Assembly (NCBI GenBank): GCA_002695005.1
Contig: NZNT01000029.1
Coordinates: forward strand, 310,001 to 374,000
Origin: Maritimibacter sp.
GTDB lineage: Bacteria > Pseudomonadota > Alphaproteobacteria > Rhodobacterales > Rhodobacteraceae
Length of the DNA: 64,000 bases
Direction: 5' to 3'
The position numbers and the translations under genes were made by a program. This document shows, in pieces, positions 25,883 to 37,739 of this stretch. Under the pieces are notes generated by a model. It made no database searches. It worked only from the letters and a program-made list of their open reading frames with translations, and had not been told where the DNA came from. Position 1 is the stretch's first letter; each line of letters starts with the position of its first letter.

Positions 25883-27933
25883 TCGCCCGGCTTGCGGCGG
25901 GGCTTGGCGTTCCCGCCTTTGCTCTGCGCCGGTTTACCCTTGCGCGGACCGGTCGGCTTGGCCCCCGGTTTGCGAAAACTCTTGGATGCGTCCGCGGCCC
26001 CGGGCTTGCCAGCCGGGCGCGGCTTGGACGCGGGCGCGGCGGCGGGTTTCTTGTCCGCGCGTGGCTTGGCGGATTTCGCGCCGTCCTTTTTGCCTTCCCA
26101 CCGGGGTTTGTCGCCCTTCGGTCCGGGCTTGTCACCCTTCGGGGCCGGCTTGGTGCGCGGCTTGTAAGGCGCGGTTGCCCCGGTCTCTTCCTGCGCCTTG
26201 CGTTTGTCGGCGAACTTCCGTTTTGCCCCGTCATGCTCGCGCGGCTTCGGGGCCCGGTCCGGACGATCCTCGCGCGGCTTTGCGTCGCGTTTGTCGCGCT
26301 GTGGCCGGTCGTGTGGACGCGGAGCATTGCTGCGCTCGGGCCTCGGACGCGGCCCAAGCTCGGGGGCGCCGTCCAGGGCCCGGGCCTTGATGCCTTCGTC
26401 CAGCTCGCCGTCTGCGCCGAGGGCCGCGAGGAATCCGGAGGCGCTCTTTTCCGTTATCTCGACGAAAGTCTCGTCGTTCTGCACCCGGATCGCGCCAATG
26501 TCGGCCTTGTCCATGCCGCCCGTGCGCAGAAGCAGGGGGAGAAGCCAACGGGCCTCGGCCTTGTCCTTCTGCCCGATGGACAGGGCGAACCAGCGGCTTG
26601 GCCCGAACGCCTTGCGCTCCTTGCGCTCAGGTTTCGTGTCCGGCGGCAGGAGATCTTCGGGCGCGCCCTGACGTGACTGGAACAGGCGGAGGTAGGCGGC
26701 GGCGACGGTTTCAGCGTCGTATTGCGCGAGCAGTTTTTCGGCAAAGGCGCGTCCGGCGTCAGAGACCGGCTCGGACCAGACGGGGTCGGACAAAAGCCGT
26801 TCCTCATCGCGCGCAAGGATGTCGTCGGCGGAGGGCGCCGTCCGCCATTCGGCGTCGATCTTGGCCCACCCGAGCAGGCGCTCGGTGCGTTTCGTATCAC
26901 GCGGCGGGACGATGAGGGCCGAGATACCCTTGCGCCCGGCCCTGCCCGTGCGGCCTGAGCGGTGCAGCAGGCTTTCGGTGTTCTTCGGCAGATCGGCATG
27001 AATCACGAGGTCGAGGTTCGGCAGATCGATCCCGCGCGCCGCGACATCCGTGGCCACGCAGACCTGCGCACGCCCGTCGCGCATGGCCTGAAGCGCATGC
27101 GTGCGCTCGTTCTGACTCAATTCACCCGACAGGCTCACCACCGCGAGTCCCCGGTTGGACAGGCGTGCGGTCAGGTGCGCGACCGCCGCGCGGGTGTTGG
27201 CAAAGACGATGGCGTTTTCCGAGTCGTGGTAGCGCAGAAGGTTGAAGATCGCGTGCTCGCCGTCTGTCTGAGCCACCCGGATCGCCTGATAGGCGATATC
27301 GGTGTGCTGGGTCGAACCCGTCACCGTGTTGATGCGCGCGGCGTCGCGTTGATACTGCTTGGCGAGTTTGGCGATGGCTGGCGGCACCGTGGCCGAAAAC
27401 AGCAGGATGCGCCGTTCTGCGGGCGCTTCCTCCAGCATGAATTCTAGGTCTTCGCGGAAGCCGAGGTCGAGCATCTCGTCGGCCTCGTCCAGCACGATCG
27501 CGCGCAGGGCGTTCATGTCGAGCGAGCCCCGCTGAATGTGGTCGCGCAGACGGCCCGGCGTCCCGACGACGATATGTGCGCCACGCTCCAGCGCCCGACG
27601 TTCATCGCGCATGTCCATGCCGCCGACGCAGGAGGTGACGCGCGCCCCGGTCTTGGCGTAAAGCCAGCCCAACTCGCGCATCACCTGCATCGCCAGTTCG
27701 CGCGTGGGCGCGACGACGAGGGCCAGCGGCAGGCCTGCGGGCCCGAAACTCTCCGCCTCTTCCAGAAGCGTCGGCGCGATGGCGAGGCCAAAGCCCACCG
27801 TCTTGCCGGACCCCGTCTGCGCAGAGACCAGAAGGTCGCGTGCCACGAGGTCGGGATCGCTCACAGCCTCCTGTACCGGGGTCAGGGTGTCATAGCCGCG
27901 CTCGGCGAGCGCTTCGGAAATCAGGCGGGTCAT
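25879..27933 (-). CDS. DEAD-box RNA helicase with DbpA-type RNA-binding domain and long basic tail
   Basis: 684-residue ATP-dependent RNA helicase. RecA domain 1 holds AQTGSGKT (Walker A), APTRELA, TPGRLRDH, DEADEMLD and SATVP; domain 2 holds ARGIDLPNLDLVIH and HRSGRTGRAGR. A DbpA-like RNA-binding domain spans about 430-500 (WFALSIGQKDKAEARWLLPLL). The final ~180 residues are low complexity, rich in Lys, Arg, Pro, Gly and Ala, probably disordered and RNA-binding. The likely role is ribosome assembly or cold adaptation. It is monocistronic; the 3' end overlaps the enoyl-CoA hydratase end by 4 bases. Confidence 0.93.
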   Translation of the reverse strand: MTRLISEALAERGYDTLTPVQEAVSDPDLVARDLLVSAQTGSGKTVGFGLAIAPTLLEEAESFGPAGLPLALVVAPTRELAMQVMRELGWLYAKTGARVTSCVGGMDMRDERRALERGAHIVVGTPGRLRDHIQRGSLDMNALRAIVLDEADEMLDLGFREDLEFMLEEAPAERRILLFSATVPPAIAKLAKQYQRDAARINTVTGSTQHTDIAYQAIRVAQTDGEHAIFNLLRYHDSENAIVFANTRAAVAHLTARLSNRGLAVVSLSGELSQNERTHALQAMRDGRAQVCVATDVAARGIDLPNLDLVIHADLPKNTESLLHRSGRTGRAGRKGISALIVPPRDTKRTERLLGWAKIDAEWRTAPSADDILARDEERLLSDPVWSEPVSDAGRAFAEKLLAQYDAETVAAAYLRLFQSRQGAPEDLLPPDTKPERKERKAFGPSRWFALSIGQKDKAEARWLLPLLLRTGGMDKADIGAIRVQNDETFVEITEKSASGFLAALGADGELDEGIKARALDGAPELGPRPRPERSNAPRPHDRPQRDKRDAKPREDRPDRAPKPREHDGAKRKFADKRKAQEETGATAPYKPRTKPAPKGDKPGPKGDKPRWEGKKDGAKSAKPRADKKPAAAPASKPRPAGKPGAADASKSFRKPGAKPTGPRKGKPAQSKGGNAKPRRKPGD

Positions 27934-28214
27934 GTCGGGTCCGTTGTCTTGGGTGCCAGTCGCACCTGTGGGCGCGGCAGGCTCCGCGCAAGATCAGCGT
28001 CCGTAACGCCTGTGTGCCCGGTTGTATATGGTTTTCGCGCCATTTGGCCGGTTCCGGGGCGATTCTAGGCTTCACAACGCCCCGGAAACCGCCTATAGGC
28101 CGCCGTTACATGCGCGTGAGACCCGCCAAGGTCGGAATCAGCCGGTATCGAACCCGGTCGGGGCTCGTCTCGTGCAACCAGTATTGAAACGAACCCGACG
28201 AAGGGAAGATCACC

Positions 28215-28478
28215 ATGGCGAATTCGCCCCAAGCCAAAAAGCGCGCCCGTCAGAACGAGCGCCGCTTTGCCGTCAACAAAGCCCGCCGTTCGCGCATCCG
28301 CACCTATCTGCGCAAAGTCGAAGAGGCGATCGCCTCGGGTGACAAGGACGCGGCTCAAACCGCTCTGCGCGAAGCCCAGCCCGAACTGATGCGCGGCGTC
28401 ACCAAGGGCGTGTTCCACAAGAACACCGCTGCCCGGAAAATGTCCCGCCTCACCTCGCGGGTGAAGTCGCTGGGCTGA
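28215..28478 (+). CDS. rpsT: 30S ribosomal protein S20
   Basis: 87-residue basic helical protein that binds 16S rRNA in the small subunit body. The start [17 protein letters not shown] and the C-terminal [26 protein letters not shown] are unmistakable. GAAGGGAAG precedes the ATG. It is followed by its own strong terminator (28513-28542) and lies upstream of dnaA, the common rhodobacterial order. Confidence 0.97.
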   Translation: MANSPQAKKRARQNERRFAVNKARRSRIRTYLRKVEEAIASGDKDAAQTALREAQPELMRGVTKGVFHKNTAARKMSRLTSRVKSLG

Positions 28479-28512
28479 GCCTGGACCTGACGTAACGACC
28501 AGATTTTTGGAG

Positions 28513-28542
28513 CGCAGCCCCCCCGGGGCCGCGTTCTTTTTT
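28513..28542 (+). terminator. Intrinsic terminator of rpsT
   Basis: Stem CGCAGCCCC (28513-28521) and GGGGCCGCG (28525-28533) with one A-C mismatch and a 3-base loop, followed by TTCTTTTTT, 35 bases after the rpsT stop. Confidence 0.88.
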
Positions 28543-29008
28543 CGTGCTGCGTTTTTGGTGCCAATGCGCCACGGTGCCCGCAATCCGGTCGCGGTGTCCG
28601 ATTCGACAGGCACCCGGATTCTGCCTGTAAATATTGGATAAGTGATAGCGGCTCTGGATTCGTTTTCGCATACCCAGAGTCAAGCGCGAAGATCAGTTGC
28701 GACTCTCTGCGCCCCCCTCCTATTTTGATCCTGCGATTCATTTCGCTGACTTGGGACAGCGCGGGCGACGGGGGTGGGGATCTCCGTCTTGCCGCACCGG
28801 AGGGATCTGAGGGGGTACCTTCGGTTTTCGTGTCGGACGCATCAAGCTTTGCTGGCTCTGCCGGTGGGCGGGTGCGTTCTGCTCGACGACCGACTCTTTG
28901 CGGGGTCGGCGCCGCCTGTGCCTTGTCACGATTTGTGCGCCCCGGTCGATGACGGCCGGGCCTGGCGTTAGCAGTGCGCCGACAATGGTGAAGCAGGTCA
29001 AAGACGAG
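28543..29008. other. Non-coding region upstream of dnaA
   Basis: About 465 bases without a convincing gene. It should contain the dnaA promoter. The only DnaA-box-like site I see is ATTGGATAA near 28633-28641 (7 of 9 to TGTGGATAA), so there is no clear oriC cluster. Two overlapping short inverted repeats occur: CTCTGG/CCAGAG (28652-28657, 28674-28679) and AGAGTC/GACTCT (28676-28681, 28701-28706). Short frames here on both strands lack ribosome-binding sites and family character. Confidence 0.5.
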
Positions 29009-30379
29009 ATGACAGACACGATGTGGGGACAAGTACGCGCGCAGCTCGAGAAATCGGTGGGCCAGAACAACTATCGCAACTGGATCGAGCCTCTCGAGTT
29101 CGCTGATCTGGAAGGGGGCGTGGCCACCTTCCTCGTTCCCACGAACTTCATGGGAACCTGGGTTCAGCGTAACTTCGGCGAACAAATCCTGCGCCATATG
29201 ATCAGCGCCGGTGCAAAGGTTTCGCGCCTCGAGTTCGTGGTGCCTGCGTCGGCCCCACAGGCCCGCGCCGCAACCACCGGAGAGACGCCTCCGCCGGCAA
29301 ACGGAAATGGTCGCCCGGCCCGGACCGGTGGCGGTGAGCTGCCCGGAGCGCCTCTCGACAAGCGCTTCACCTTCGACAACTTCGTCGTCGGCAAGCCCAA
29401 CGAGCTGGCACATGCCGCCGCTCGTCGTGTGGCCGAGGGTGGCCCGGTCACGTTCAACCCGCTGTTTCTTTATGGCGGCGTGGGGCTCGGCAAGACGCAC
29501 CTGATGCACGCCATCGCCCACGAGATGCAGGAACGGAACCCGGACCTGCGGGTCGTCTACCTCTCCGCTGAACAGTTCATGTATCGCTTCGTGCAGGCGC
29601 TGCGCGAAAAGCAGATGATGGATTTCAAGCATCTCTTCCGTTCGGTCGACGTGCTCATGGTCGACGATGTTCAGTTCATCGCGGGCAAGGATTCGACGCA
29701 GGAAGAGTTCTTCCACACGTTCAACGCGCTCGTGGATCAGAACAAGCAGATCATCATTTCCGCGGACCGGGCGCCGGGCGAGATCAAAGACCTTGAAGAG
29801 CGGATCAAGTCGCGCCTTCAATGTGGCCTCGTCGTCGATCTGCATCCGACCGATTACGAACTCCGCCTCGGTGTGCTCCAGACCAAGGTGGCCGCCTATC
29901 GCGAGCAATACCCGGATCTGTCGATCGCCGACGGAGTGCTGGAATTCCTCGCCCACCGGATCACCACCAACGTCCGCGTGCTCGAAGGCGCTCTGATGCG
30001 GCTCTTTGCTTTCGCCTCGCTCGTCGGCGGTGAGATCACCCTGGAGCGTGCGCAGGAATGTCTGACCGATGTGCTGCGCGCTTCGGACCGCAAGGTCACG
30101 GTGGAGGAGATTCAACGCAAGGTGGCAGAGCATTACGGCGTGCGCTTCTCGGACATGATCGGGCCCAAAAGGCTGCGCTCCATCGCGCGTCCGCGTCAGG
30201 TTGCGATGATGCTCTCCAAGGAACTCACGACACGTTCCTATCCCGACATCGGGCGCCGGTTCGGCGGGCGGGACCATTCAACGGTCATGCACGCGGTGAA
30301 GCGGGTCGAGGAGCTTATCAAGAGCGACCAGCAGATTGCCGAGGACGTGGAGCTTCTGCGCCGGCTTCTGGAGCACTGA
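29009..30379 (+). CDS. dnaA: Chromosomal replication initiator protein DnaA
   Basis: 456-residue AAA+ initiator that binds DnaA boxes and opens oriC. Domain I ([20 protein letters not shown], residues 1-85) is followed by a Pro/Ala/Gly linker (about 85-115). The AAA+ domain has Walker [15 protein letters not shown], Walker B MVDDVQFI and sensor region [12 protein letters not shown]-terminal domain IV carries [15 protein letters not shown], the DNA-binding signature. ATG at 29009 matches the usual rhodobacterial N-terminus; ATG at 28985 (MVKQVKDE extension) is the alternative. It heads the dnaA-dnaN-recF cluster. Confidence 0.97.
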   Translation: MTDTMWGQVRAQLEKSVGQNNYRNWIEPLEFADLEGGVATFLVPTNFMGTWVQRNFGEQILRHMISAGAKVSRLEFVVPASAPQARAATTGETPPPANGNGRPARTGGGELPGAPLDKRFTFDNFVVGKPNELAHAAARRVAEGGPVTFNPLFLYGGVGLGKTHLMHAIAHEMQERNPDLRVVYLSAEQFMYRFVQALREKQMMDFKHLFRSVDVLMVDDVQFIAGKDSTQEEFFHTFNALVDQNKQIIISADRAPGEIKDLEERIKSRLQCGLVVDLHPTDYELRLGVLQTKVAAYREQYPDLSIADGVLEFLAHRITTNVRVLEGALMRLFAFASLVGGEITLERAQECLTDVLRASDRKVTVEEIQRKVAEHYGVRFSDMIGPKRLRSIARPRQVAMMLSKELTTRSYPDIGRRFGGRDHSTVMHAVKRVEELIKSDQQIAEDVELLRRLLEH

Positions 30380-30520
30380 GGCCGGTCTTTCGGCGCGCGG
30401 CAGGGCCTTGACCCTGCGGTCAATCACTCAGAGAGTGCAAAAAACCTTGAGACGGGCGGGGAACCGGGTAATGTCGCCGTCCCGGGGCCATTTCGGCCCG
30501 CGATAATCCGGGAGTGGGAC

Positions 30521-31639
30521 ATGAAGATTTCCGTCGAACGCGCCGTGCTGCTCAAGGCAGTGGGACAGGCGCAATCGGTCGTCGAGCGCCGCAACACCAT
30601 TCCGATCCTCGCCAACGTGCTGATCGAGGCTGAGGGCGATACGGTCAGTTTCCGTGCGACCGACCTCGACATCGAGGTGGTGGACAAGGCGCCGGCGATG
30701 GTCGAACGCGCCGGCGCGACCACGGTCAGTGCCGTGACGCTCCATGAAATCGTCCGAAAGCTGCCGGATGGGGCGATGGTCAACCTCACCGATGACGGGG
30801 CCTCGGGTCGCCTGACGGTGGAGGCGGGACGGTCGAACTTCTCGCTCGCCACGCTCCCGAAAGAAGACTTCCCGGTAATGACCACGTCGGAATACGCCGC
30901 CAATTTCTCGGCCCCAGCGCCGGTGCTGCGCCGGCTTTTCGACAAGTCGAAATTCGCGATCTCGACCGAAGAAACCCGCTATTACCTCAACGGCGTCTAC
31001 ATGCACGTCTCAGACTCCGAAGGGGGCCGCGTGCTGCGCTGCGTCGCGACCGACGGCCACCGCCTCGCGCGGATCGACGCCGACCTCCCGCCGGGTGCCG
31101 AGGATCTGCCGGGTGTGATCGTGCCGCGCAAGACGGTGGGCGAGCTGCGCAAACTTCTGGACGATGACGACATGCAGATCGCCGTGTCAGTTTCCGAAAC
31201 CAAGGTGCGCTTCGCCACGCCCGATATCACGCTGACGTCCAAGGTGATTGACGGGACCTTCCCCGATTACACCCGCGTCATCCCGACAGGGAACACCAAG
31301 AAGATGGAAGTGGACGCGAGCGAATTCGCCAAGGCGGTGGACCGTGTCGCAACGGTATCGTCCGAACGCTCCCGCGCCGTGAAGCTTGCACTGGGCGAGG
31401 ACAAGCTCACGCTGTCCGTCAACGCGCCCGATGCCGGTGCGGCTGAGGAAGAGCTTGTCGTGGCCTATGCCGACGAACCGATGGAGATTGGGTTCAACGC
31501 CAAGTATCTGCTCGAAATCGCGAGTCAGGTGGACCGCGAGAATGCCGTGTTCATGTTCAACTCCGCAGGCGACCCGACCCTGATGCGCGAAGGTAACGAT
31601 ACCTCTGCCGTCTATGTCGTCATGCCGATGCGCGTGTGA
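30521..31639 (+). CDS. dnaN: DNA polymerase III beta sliding clamp
   Basis: 372-residue clamp subunit with three repeated domains, conferring processivity on the replicase. It begins MKISVERAVLLKAVGQAQSVVERRNTIPILANVL, and the C-terminal end VYVVMPMRV is the normal clamp terminus. Domain features include YYLNGVYMH and CVATDGHRLA. It overlaps recF by GTGA (31636-31639). A 141-base gap to dnaA may carry its own promoter. Confidence 0.97.
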   Translation: MKISVERAVLLKAVGQAQSVVERRNTIPILANVLIEAEGDTVSFRATDLDIEVVDKAPAMVERAGATTVSAVTLHEIVRKLPDGAMVNLTDDGASGRLTVEAGRSNFSLATLPKEDFPVMTTSEYAANFSAPAPVLRRLFDKSKFAISTEETRYYLNGVYMHVSDSEGGRVLRCVATDGHRLARIDADLPPGAEDLPGVIVPRKTVGELRKLLDDDDMQIAVSVSETKVRFATPDITLTSKVIDGTFPDYTRVIPTGNTKKMEVDASEFAKAVDRVATVSSERSRAVKLALGEDKLTLSVNAPDAGAAEEELVVAYADEPMEIGFNAKYLLEIASQVDRENAVFMFNSAGDPTLMREGNDTSAVYVVMPMRV

Positions 31640-32751
31640 CAGGCCTCTACCTTCGAGAACTGACCCTTTCGCATTTCCGCTCGCACCGCCGCGCGTCGCT
31701 CACGCTCGACGGGCGGCCGGTGGCGATTTTCGGGCGCAATGGAGCGGGCAAGACCAACATCCTCGAGGCGGTAAGCCTCATGTCCCCTGGTCGGGGACTG
31801 CGCGGTGCGGCGGCCGAGGATATGGCGCGCCGGCCTGAAGCAGTGGGATGGAAGCTTTCGGGTGTGCTCCAGTCGCTCCACCAAATCCACGAGGTCGAGA
31901 CATGGGCGGAGCCGGGCGGGTCGCGCACGGTGACGATCGACGGAAAGACGGCACCGCAGGTCGCGCTGGGCCGGATCGCGCGGGTCACATGGCTGGTGCC
32001 GGTGATGGACCGCCTGTGGGTCGAAGGGGCTGACGGCCGGCGCAAGTTCCTCGACCGGATGGCGATGAGCTTCGAGCCGGGGCATGGCGACGCTGTGCTG
32101 ACCTATGAAAAGGCGATGCGCGAGCGAAACCGGCTCCTGAAAGACGGCCACCGCGATGCGCATTGGTACAGCGCGCTGGAGGCCCAGATGGCGCAGTCCG
32201 GGGCCGCGATACAGGAAAACCGGGCGCGCACCGTGGCGCTCATCGTCGGCGCGCAGATGGTGGCCGAAACGGCCTTTCCGGTTGCCGAGCTGAAGCTCCT
32301 CCATGCAGAAGGCGCCGAGACGGGTCCGGAGGGTGAGAGCGAGCTGGCCGACGCCTTTGCCGAAAGCCGTCCGCGTGACCTCCTCGCAGGGCGGACGCTG
32401 GTCGGGCCACATCGGGCCGATCTTGCTGCGACCTATGCCGAAAAGGCGATGCCCGCGCGTGAATGTTCCACGGGCGAGCAGAAGGCGTTGCTCGTCTCGC
32501 TCATCCTCGCTCACGGTCGTGCGCTGGCGCAGGACTTCGGCGCGCCGCCGATGCTCCTTCTGGACGAGGTCTCGGCCCACCTCGACGCCCAGCGCCGCGC
32601 GGCGCTTTATGACGAGATCGTCGCGCTGGGTGCGCAAGCCTTTCTCACCGGCACCGGACCGGAGCTGTTTACAGACCTTGGCGACCGGGCCATGCATATC
32701 GAAGTCCGCGACGAGGCGGGCCAATCCCTGATCCAGGAGGTCGCGCCATGA
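31636..32751 (+). CDS. recF: DNA replication and repair protein RecF
   Basis: 371-residue SMC-like ATPase loading RecA at gaps through RecFOR. Walker A is GRNGAGKTNILEAVSLM near residue 33. The ABC-type signature region is ARECSTGEQKALL, and Walker B/D-loop is PPMLLLDEVSAHLDAQRR. The start is GTG at 31636 overlapping the dnaN stop, giving MTGLYLRELTLSHFRSH, the usual RecF opening. It overlaps the next gene by ATGA at 32748-32751. Confidence 0.96.
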   Translation: MTGLYLRELTLSHFRSHRRASLTLDGRPVAIFGRNGAGKTNILEAVSLMSPGRGLRGAAAEDMARRPEAVGWKLSGVLQSLHQIHEVETWAEPGGSRTVTIDGKTAPQVALGRIARVTWLVPVMDRLWVEGADGRRKFLDRMAMSFEPGHGDAVLTYEKAMRERNRLLKDGHRDAHWYSALEAQMAQSGAAIQENRARTVALIVGAQMVAETAFPVAELKLLHAEGAETGPEGESELADAFAESRPRDLLAGRTLVGPHRADLAATYAEKAMPARECSTGEQKALLVSLILAHGRALAQDFGAPPMLLLDEVSAHLDAQRRAALYDEIVALGAQAFLTGTGPELFTDLGDRAMHIEVRDEAGQSLIQEVAP

Positions 32752-33164
32752 AGGCCAACCGCGTCACGCTCATCACCCTCGGTGTCGCCGATACCAAGCG
32801 CGCCCGCACCTATTACGAGGCGCTCGGCTGGGAGGTGGAGGAAGACCTTGGCGAGGCGGTGTTCTTTGCCATGAACGGTATGAAGTTCGGCTTCTTCACG
32901 CTCGAAGGATTGGCCAATGAAACCGGCAAGCCGGTGGAAGAGCTCAGGACGGGGGCCATGACGCTCGCCCAGAATTTCAGCTCGCCGGAGGAGGTGGAGG
33001 CGATGTTCACCCGTGCGGTCGCATCTGGCGGCACGGCGCTTGCCCAGCCGTTCAAGACCGACTGGGGCGGCTATTCCTCCTACGTCGCAGACCCGGACGG
33101 TCATGTCTGGGAATACGCGCATAATCCGTTCTGGACCCTCGACGAGGAGGGGCGCATCGCGTGA
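32748..33164 (+). CDS. VOC-family (glyoxalase-like) protein
   Basis: 138 residues of the vicinal oxygen chelate fold: two beta-alpha-beta-beta-beta modules, with RVTLITLGVADTKRARTYYEALGW at the start and YSSYVADPDGHVWEYAHNPFW at the end carrying the conserved DPDGH--E metal-site pattern. Substrate unknown; members include dioxygenases, glyoxalases and resistance proteins. It is ATGA-coupled to recF and overlaps the LysE gene at GTGA (33161-33164), so it rides on the replication operon. Confidence 0.88.
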   Translation: MKANRVTLITLGVADTKRARTYYEALGWEVEEDLGEAVFFAMNGMKFGFFTLEGLANETGKPVEELRTGAMTLAQNFSSPEEVEAMFTRAVASGGTALAQPFKTDWGGYSSYVADPDGHVWEYAHNPFWTLDEEGRIA

Positions 33165-33781
33165 CGCTTTCTGCGGCTGATGCGGGGCTATATGCCTTTG
33201 CGCTTCTCGTCCTTTTCCTGACACCGGGGCCGGTCTGGATGGCCCTGCTGGCCCGCGCGATGTCCGGCGGTTTTCACGCAGCCTGGCCGCTCGCGCTCGG
33301 GGTCGCTGTTGGCGATGCGCTCTGGCCGCTTCTGGCCATCCTCGGGATGAGCTGGGTCGCCACCGAGTTCGAGGGTGTCACGGTCCTCCTGAAATTCGTG
33401 GCCTCGGCATTCTTTCTCTGGCTGGGCTGGACGATCATCCGCAACGCCGACAAGCAGATCGCGGCGGACAGCCGCCTTACGCGCCCGGGCATGTGGGCGG
33501 GCTTCGTCGCCGGCGTGATCGTGATCCTCGCGAACCCGAAGGCGATCCTGTTCTACATGGGGATGTTGCCGGGGTTCTTTGACCTCACCCGACTGACTTG
33601 GGCAGACATCGCATTGATCGTCGCCCTGTCGATTGCGGTGCCGCTCTTTGGGAATGTCCTCATGGCCGCGTTCATCGGGAAGCTGCGGGACCTGCTGTCG
33701 TCACCGACCGCTTTGCGCCGTCTGAACCTGTCCGCAGGTGCACTGCTGATCGTCGTAGCGGCAATCATACCCTTTACCTGA
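33161..33781 (+). CDS. LysE-family translocator
   Basis: 206-residue inner-membrane exporter with six helices. The N-terminal LVLFLTPGPVWMALLARAMSGG is the LysE/RhtB signature (TPGP), and the NPKAILFYMGMLPGFF motif near residue 126 is also conserved. It likely exports an amino acid or related compound. The start GTG at 33161 overlaps the VOC gene stop; it is the last plus-strand gene before the small minus-strand gene and gyrB. Confidence 0.88.
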   Translation: MTLSAADAGLYAFALLVLFLTPGPVWMALLARAMSGGFHAAWPLALGVAVGDALWPLLAILGMSWVATEFEGVTVLLKFVASAFFLWLGWTIIRNADKQIAADSRLTRPGMWAGFVAGVIVILANPKAILFYMGMLPGFFDLTRLTWADIALIVALSIAVPLFGNVLMAAFIGKLRDLLSSPTALRRLNLSAGALLIVVAAIIPFT

Positions 33782-33786
33782 GGCCC

Positions 33787-33939
33787 TCATTCGCCACCTG
33801 CGCGTGTGCCCTCCCTCTCCAGGATGAAGAAGACCGGCGCGATGATGAGAGCCATCAGTGGCGCCATGATGGGGTGCGTCAAGAACCCGACGCCAAGCCC
33901 GATACAGACTGAAAAAAGAACTGGCCGCCATGCGTGCAT
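33787..33939 (-). CDS. Small (50 aa) membrane protein
   Basis: The 50-residue product is MHAWRPVLFSVCIGLGVGFL followed by THPIMAPLMALIIAPVFFIL and a charged tail. It has two hydrophobic segments joined by a short THP turn, so it is probably a helical hairpin in the inner membrane. The frame is open to 34038, but ATG at 33939 is clearly the start: AAGGAGGTGAT, a near-perfect anti-SD complement, ends 3 bases before it. It converges with lysE and diverges from gyrB. I do not recognise a family. Confidence 0.7.
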   Translation of the reverse strand: MHAWRPVLFSVCIGLGVGFLTHPIMAPLMALIIAPVFFILEREGTRAGGE

Positions 33940-34009
33940 TTCATCACCTCCTTTGGGCTGTATGGAGTGTGTCTCACCCACTCGCGTCGCAGGGTTGTCG
34001 AAGCTGTGA

Positions 34010-36535
<2,526 letters not shown>

Positions 36536-36568
36536 TCTGTTGTGGCTTTGCGCAACCTTTGTCGGCCG

Positions 36569-37729
36569 CTAGTCCTCTGAGCCGGTCATGAATCCCCAAG
36601 CGCCGGAGCCGAGGCCCGGTGCGGCGCTGTCGAGCGTCATGTCGCTGCGCGAAAAGCGGATCGGCGTTCTCAGGCCCTCGATCCCCTCGGGGTGAATACG
36701 CAGTTCGCGCGACAGGATCTGTGGGTCGGTCAGCGCCTCGGCCACCGTATTAATCGGCCCGCCGGGGACACCGACCGCCTCAAGCCGTTCGATAAGTTCG
36801 GCCTTGCCAATCGTCCGAGTGTGATCGGCCAGAAGATCGCAGAGGGTTTCGCGGTTCTCGACACGCGCTGCATTTGTGGAATAGCGGGTATCGTCCGCGA
36901 GCTCCGGTTGTCCGAACAGGGTGACGAGCGCGCGAAACTGCCTGTCGTTGCCGCAGGCGATGATGAGGTGGCCGTCCGCTGACGGAAACACCTGATATGG
37001 AACGATATTCGGGTGGGCATTGCCAAGTCGCGATGGCACCAAACCTCCCAACAGATAGTTGGTCGCCTGGTTTGCGAGCACGGAGACCCCGCAATCCAGA
37101 AGCGAAAGGTCAACGTGTTGACCCTTGCCTGAACGGGCCCGTTCGGCCAGTGCCGCCTGAATCCCGATAACGCCGTACAAGCCGGTAAAAATGTCGATCC
37201 AGGCCACGCCGACCTTCTGCGGTTCGCCGTCCGGCGGACCTGTCAGATCCATGATCCCGCACATGCCCTGGATCAGGAAATCGTAGCCCGGCTGCGACGC
37301 GCGCGGCCCGTCCTGCCCGAAGCCCGTCACCGAAGCGTAGATCAAGCCGGGGTTCAGCGCGGCGATGCTCTCGTAATCAAGCCCGTACTTGGCCAGACCT
37401 CCGACCTTGAAATTCTCGACCAGAATGTCCGCCTCAGCGATCAGCGACTTGAGGCGTTCCAGATCGTCAGGGCTCGCGAAATCGCAGGTGACTGAGCGCT
37501 TGCCGCGGTTGGCGCACTGAAAATAAGCGGCGACCGTTTCAGAGCCACCTTCAGGCAAAGGGCGTTCCACAAAGGGCGGACCCCAGCGCCGGGTGTCGTC
37601 ACCCTCGGGGCTTTCCACCTTGATAACCTCGGCCCCCAGGTCCGCCAACGTCTGACCGATCCACGGACCGGCCAGAATGCGCGCCAGTTCGACGACCTTG
37701 AGGCCCTTGAGCGGTGCAGCGGTGTCCAT
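36569..37729 (-). CDS. CaiB/BaiF (family III) CoA-transferase
   Basis: 386-residue family III CoA-transferase. It opens with LKGLKVVELARILAGPWIGQTLADLGAEVIKVE, and the catalytic Asp is in SQPGYDFLIQGMCG near residue 165. It follows glutaryl-CoA dehydrogenase by 10 bases. In this context it is probably the succinyl-CoA:glutarate CoA-transferase (SUGCT-like) that makes glutaryl-CoA for the dehydrogenase; that assignment rests on neighbourhood. ATG at 37729 (MDTAAPLKG) is preferred over a TTG at 37777 inside the upstream gene. It converges with gyrB. Confidence 0.88.
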   Translation of the reverse strand: MDTAAPLKGLKVVELARILAGPWIGQTLADLGAEVIKVESPEGDDTRRWGPPFVERPLPEGGSETVAAYFQCANRGKRSVTCDFASPDDLERLKSLIAEADILVENFKVGGLAKYGLDYESIAALNPGLIYASVTGFGQDGPRASQPGYDFLIQGMCGIMDLTGPPDGEPQKVGVAWIDIFTGLYGVIGIQAALAERARSGKGQHVDLSLLDCGVSVLANQATNYLLGGLVPSRLGNAHPNIVPYQVFPSADGHLIIACGNDRQFRALVTLFGQPELADDTRYSTNAARVENRETLCDLLADHTRTIGKAELIERLEAVGVPGGPINTVAEALTDPQILSRELRIHPEGIEGLRTPIRFSRSDMTLDSAAPGLGSGAWGFMTGSED

Positions 37730-37739
37730 CGCGGCCCGC

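Noticed and set aside
28725-28952. 75-codon frame in the dnaA upstream region
   Set aside because: No ribosome-binding site, Arg/Gly/Ser-rich composition typical of random GC-rich frames and no family features.
28479-29008. oriC next to dnaA
   Set aside because: Only one weak DnaA-box-like site and no AT-rich cluster; the origin may lie elsewhere.
28355-30277. 640-codon open frame on the minus strand
   Set aside because: Antisense to dnaA and the end of rpsT; a shadow frame.
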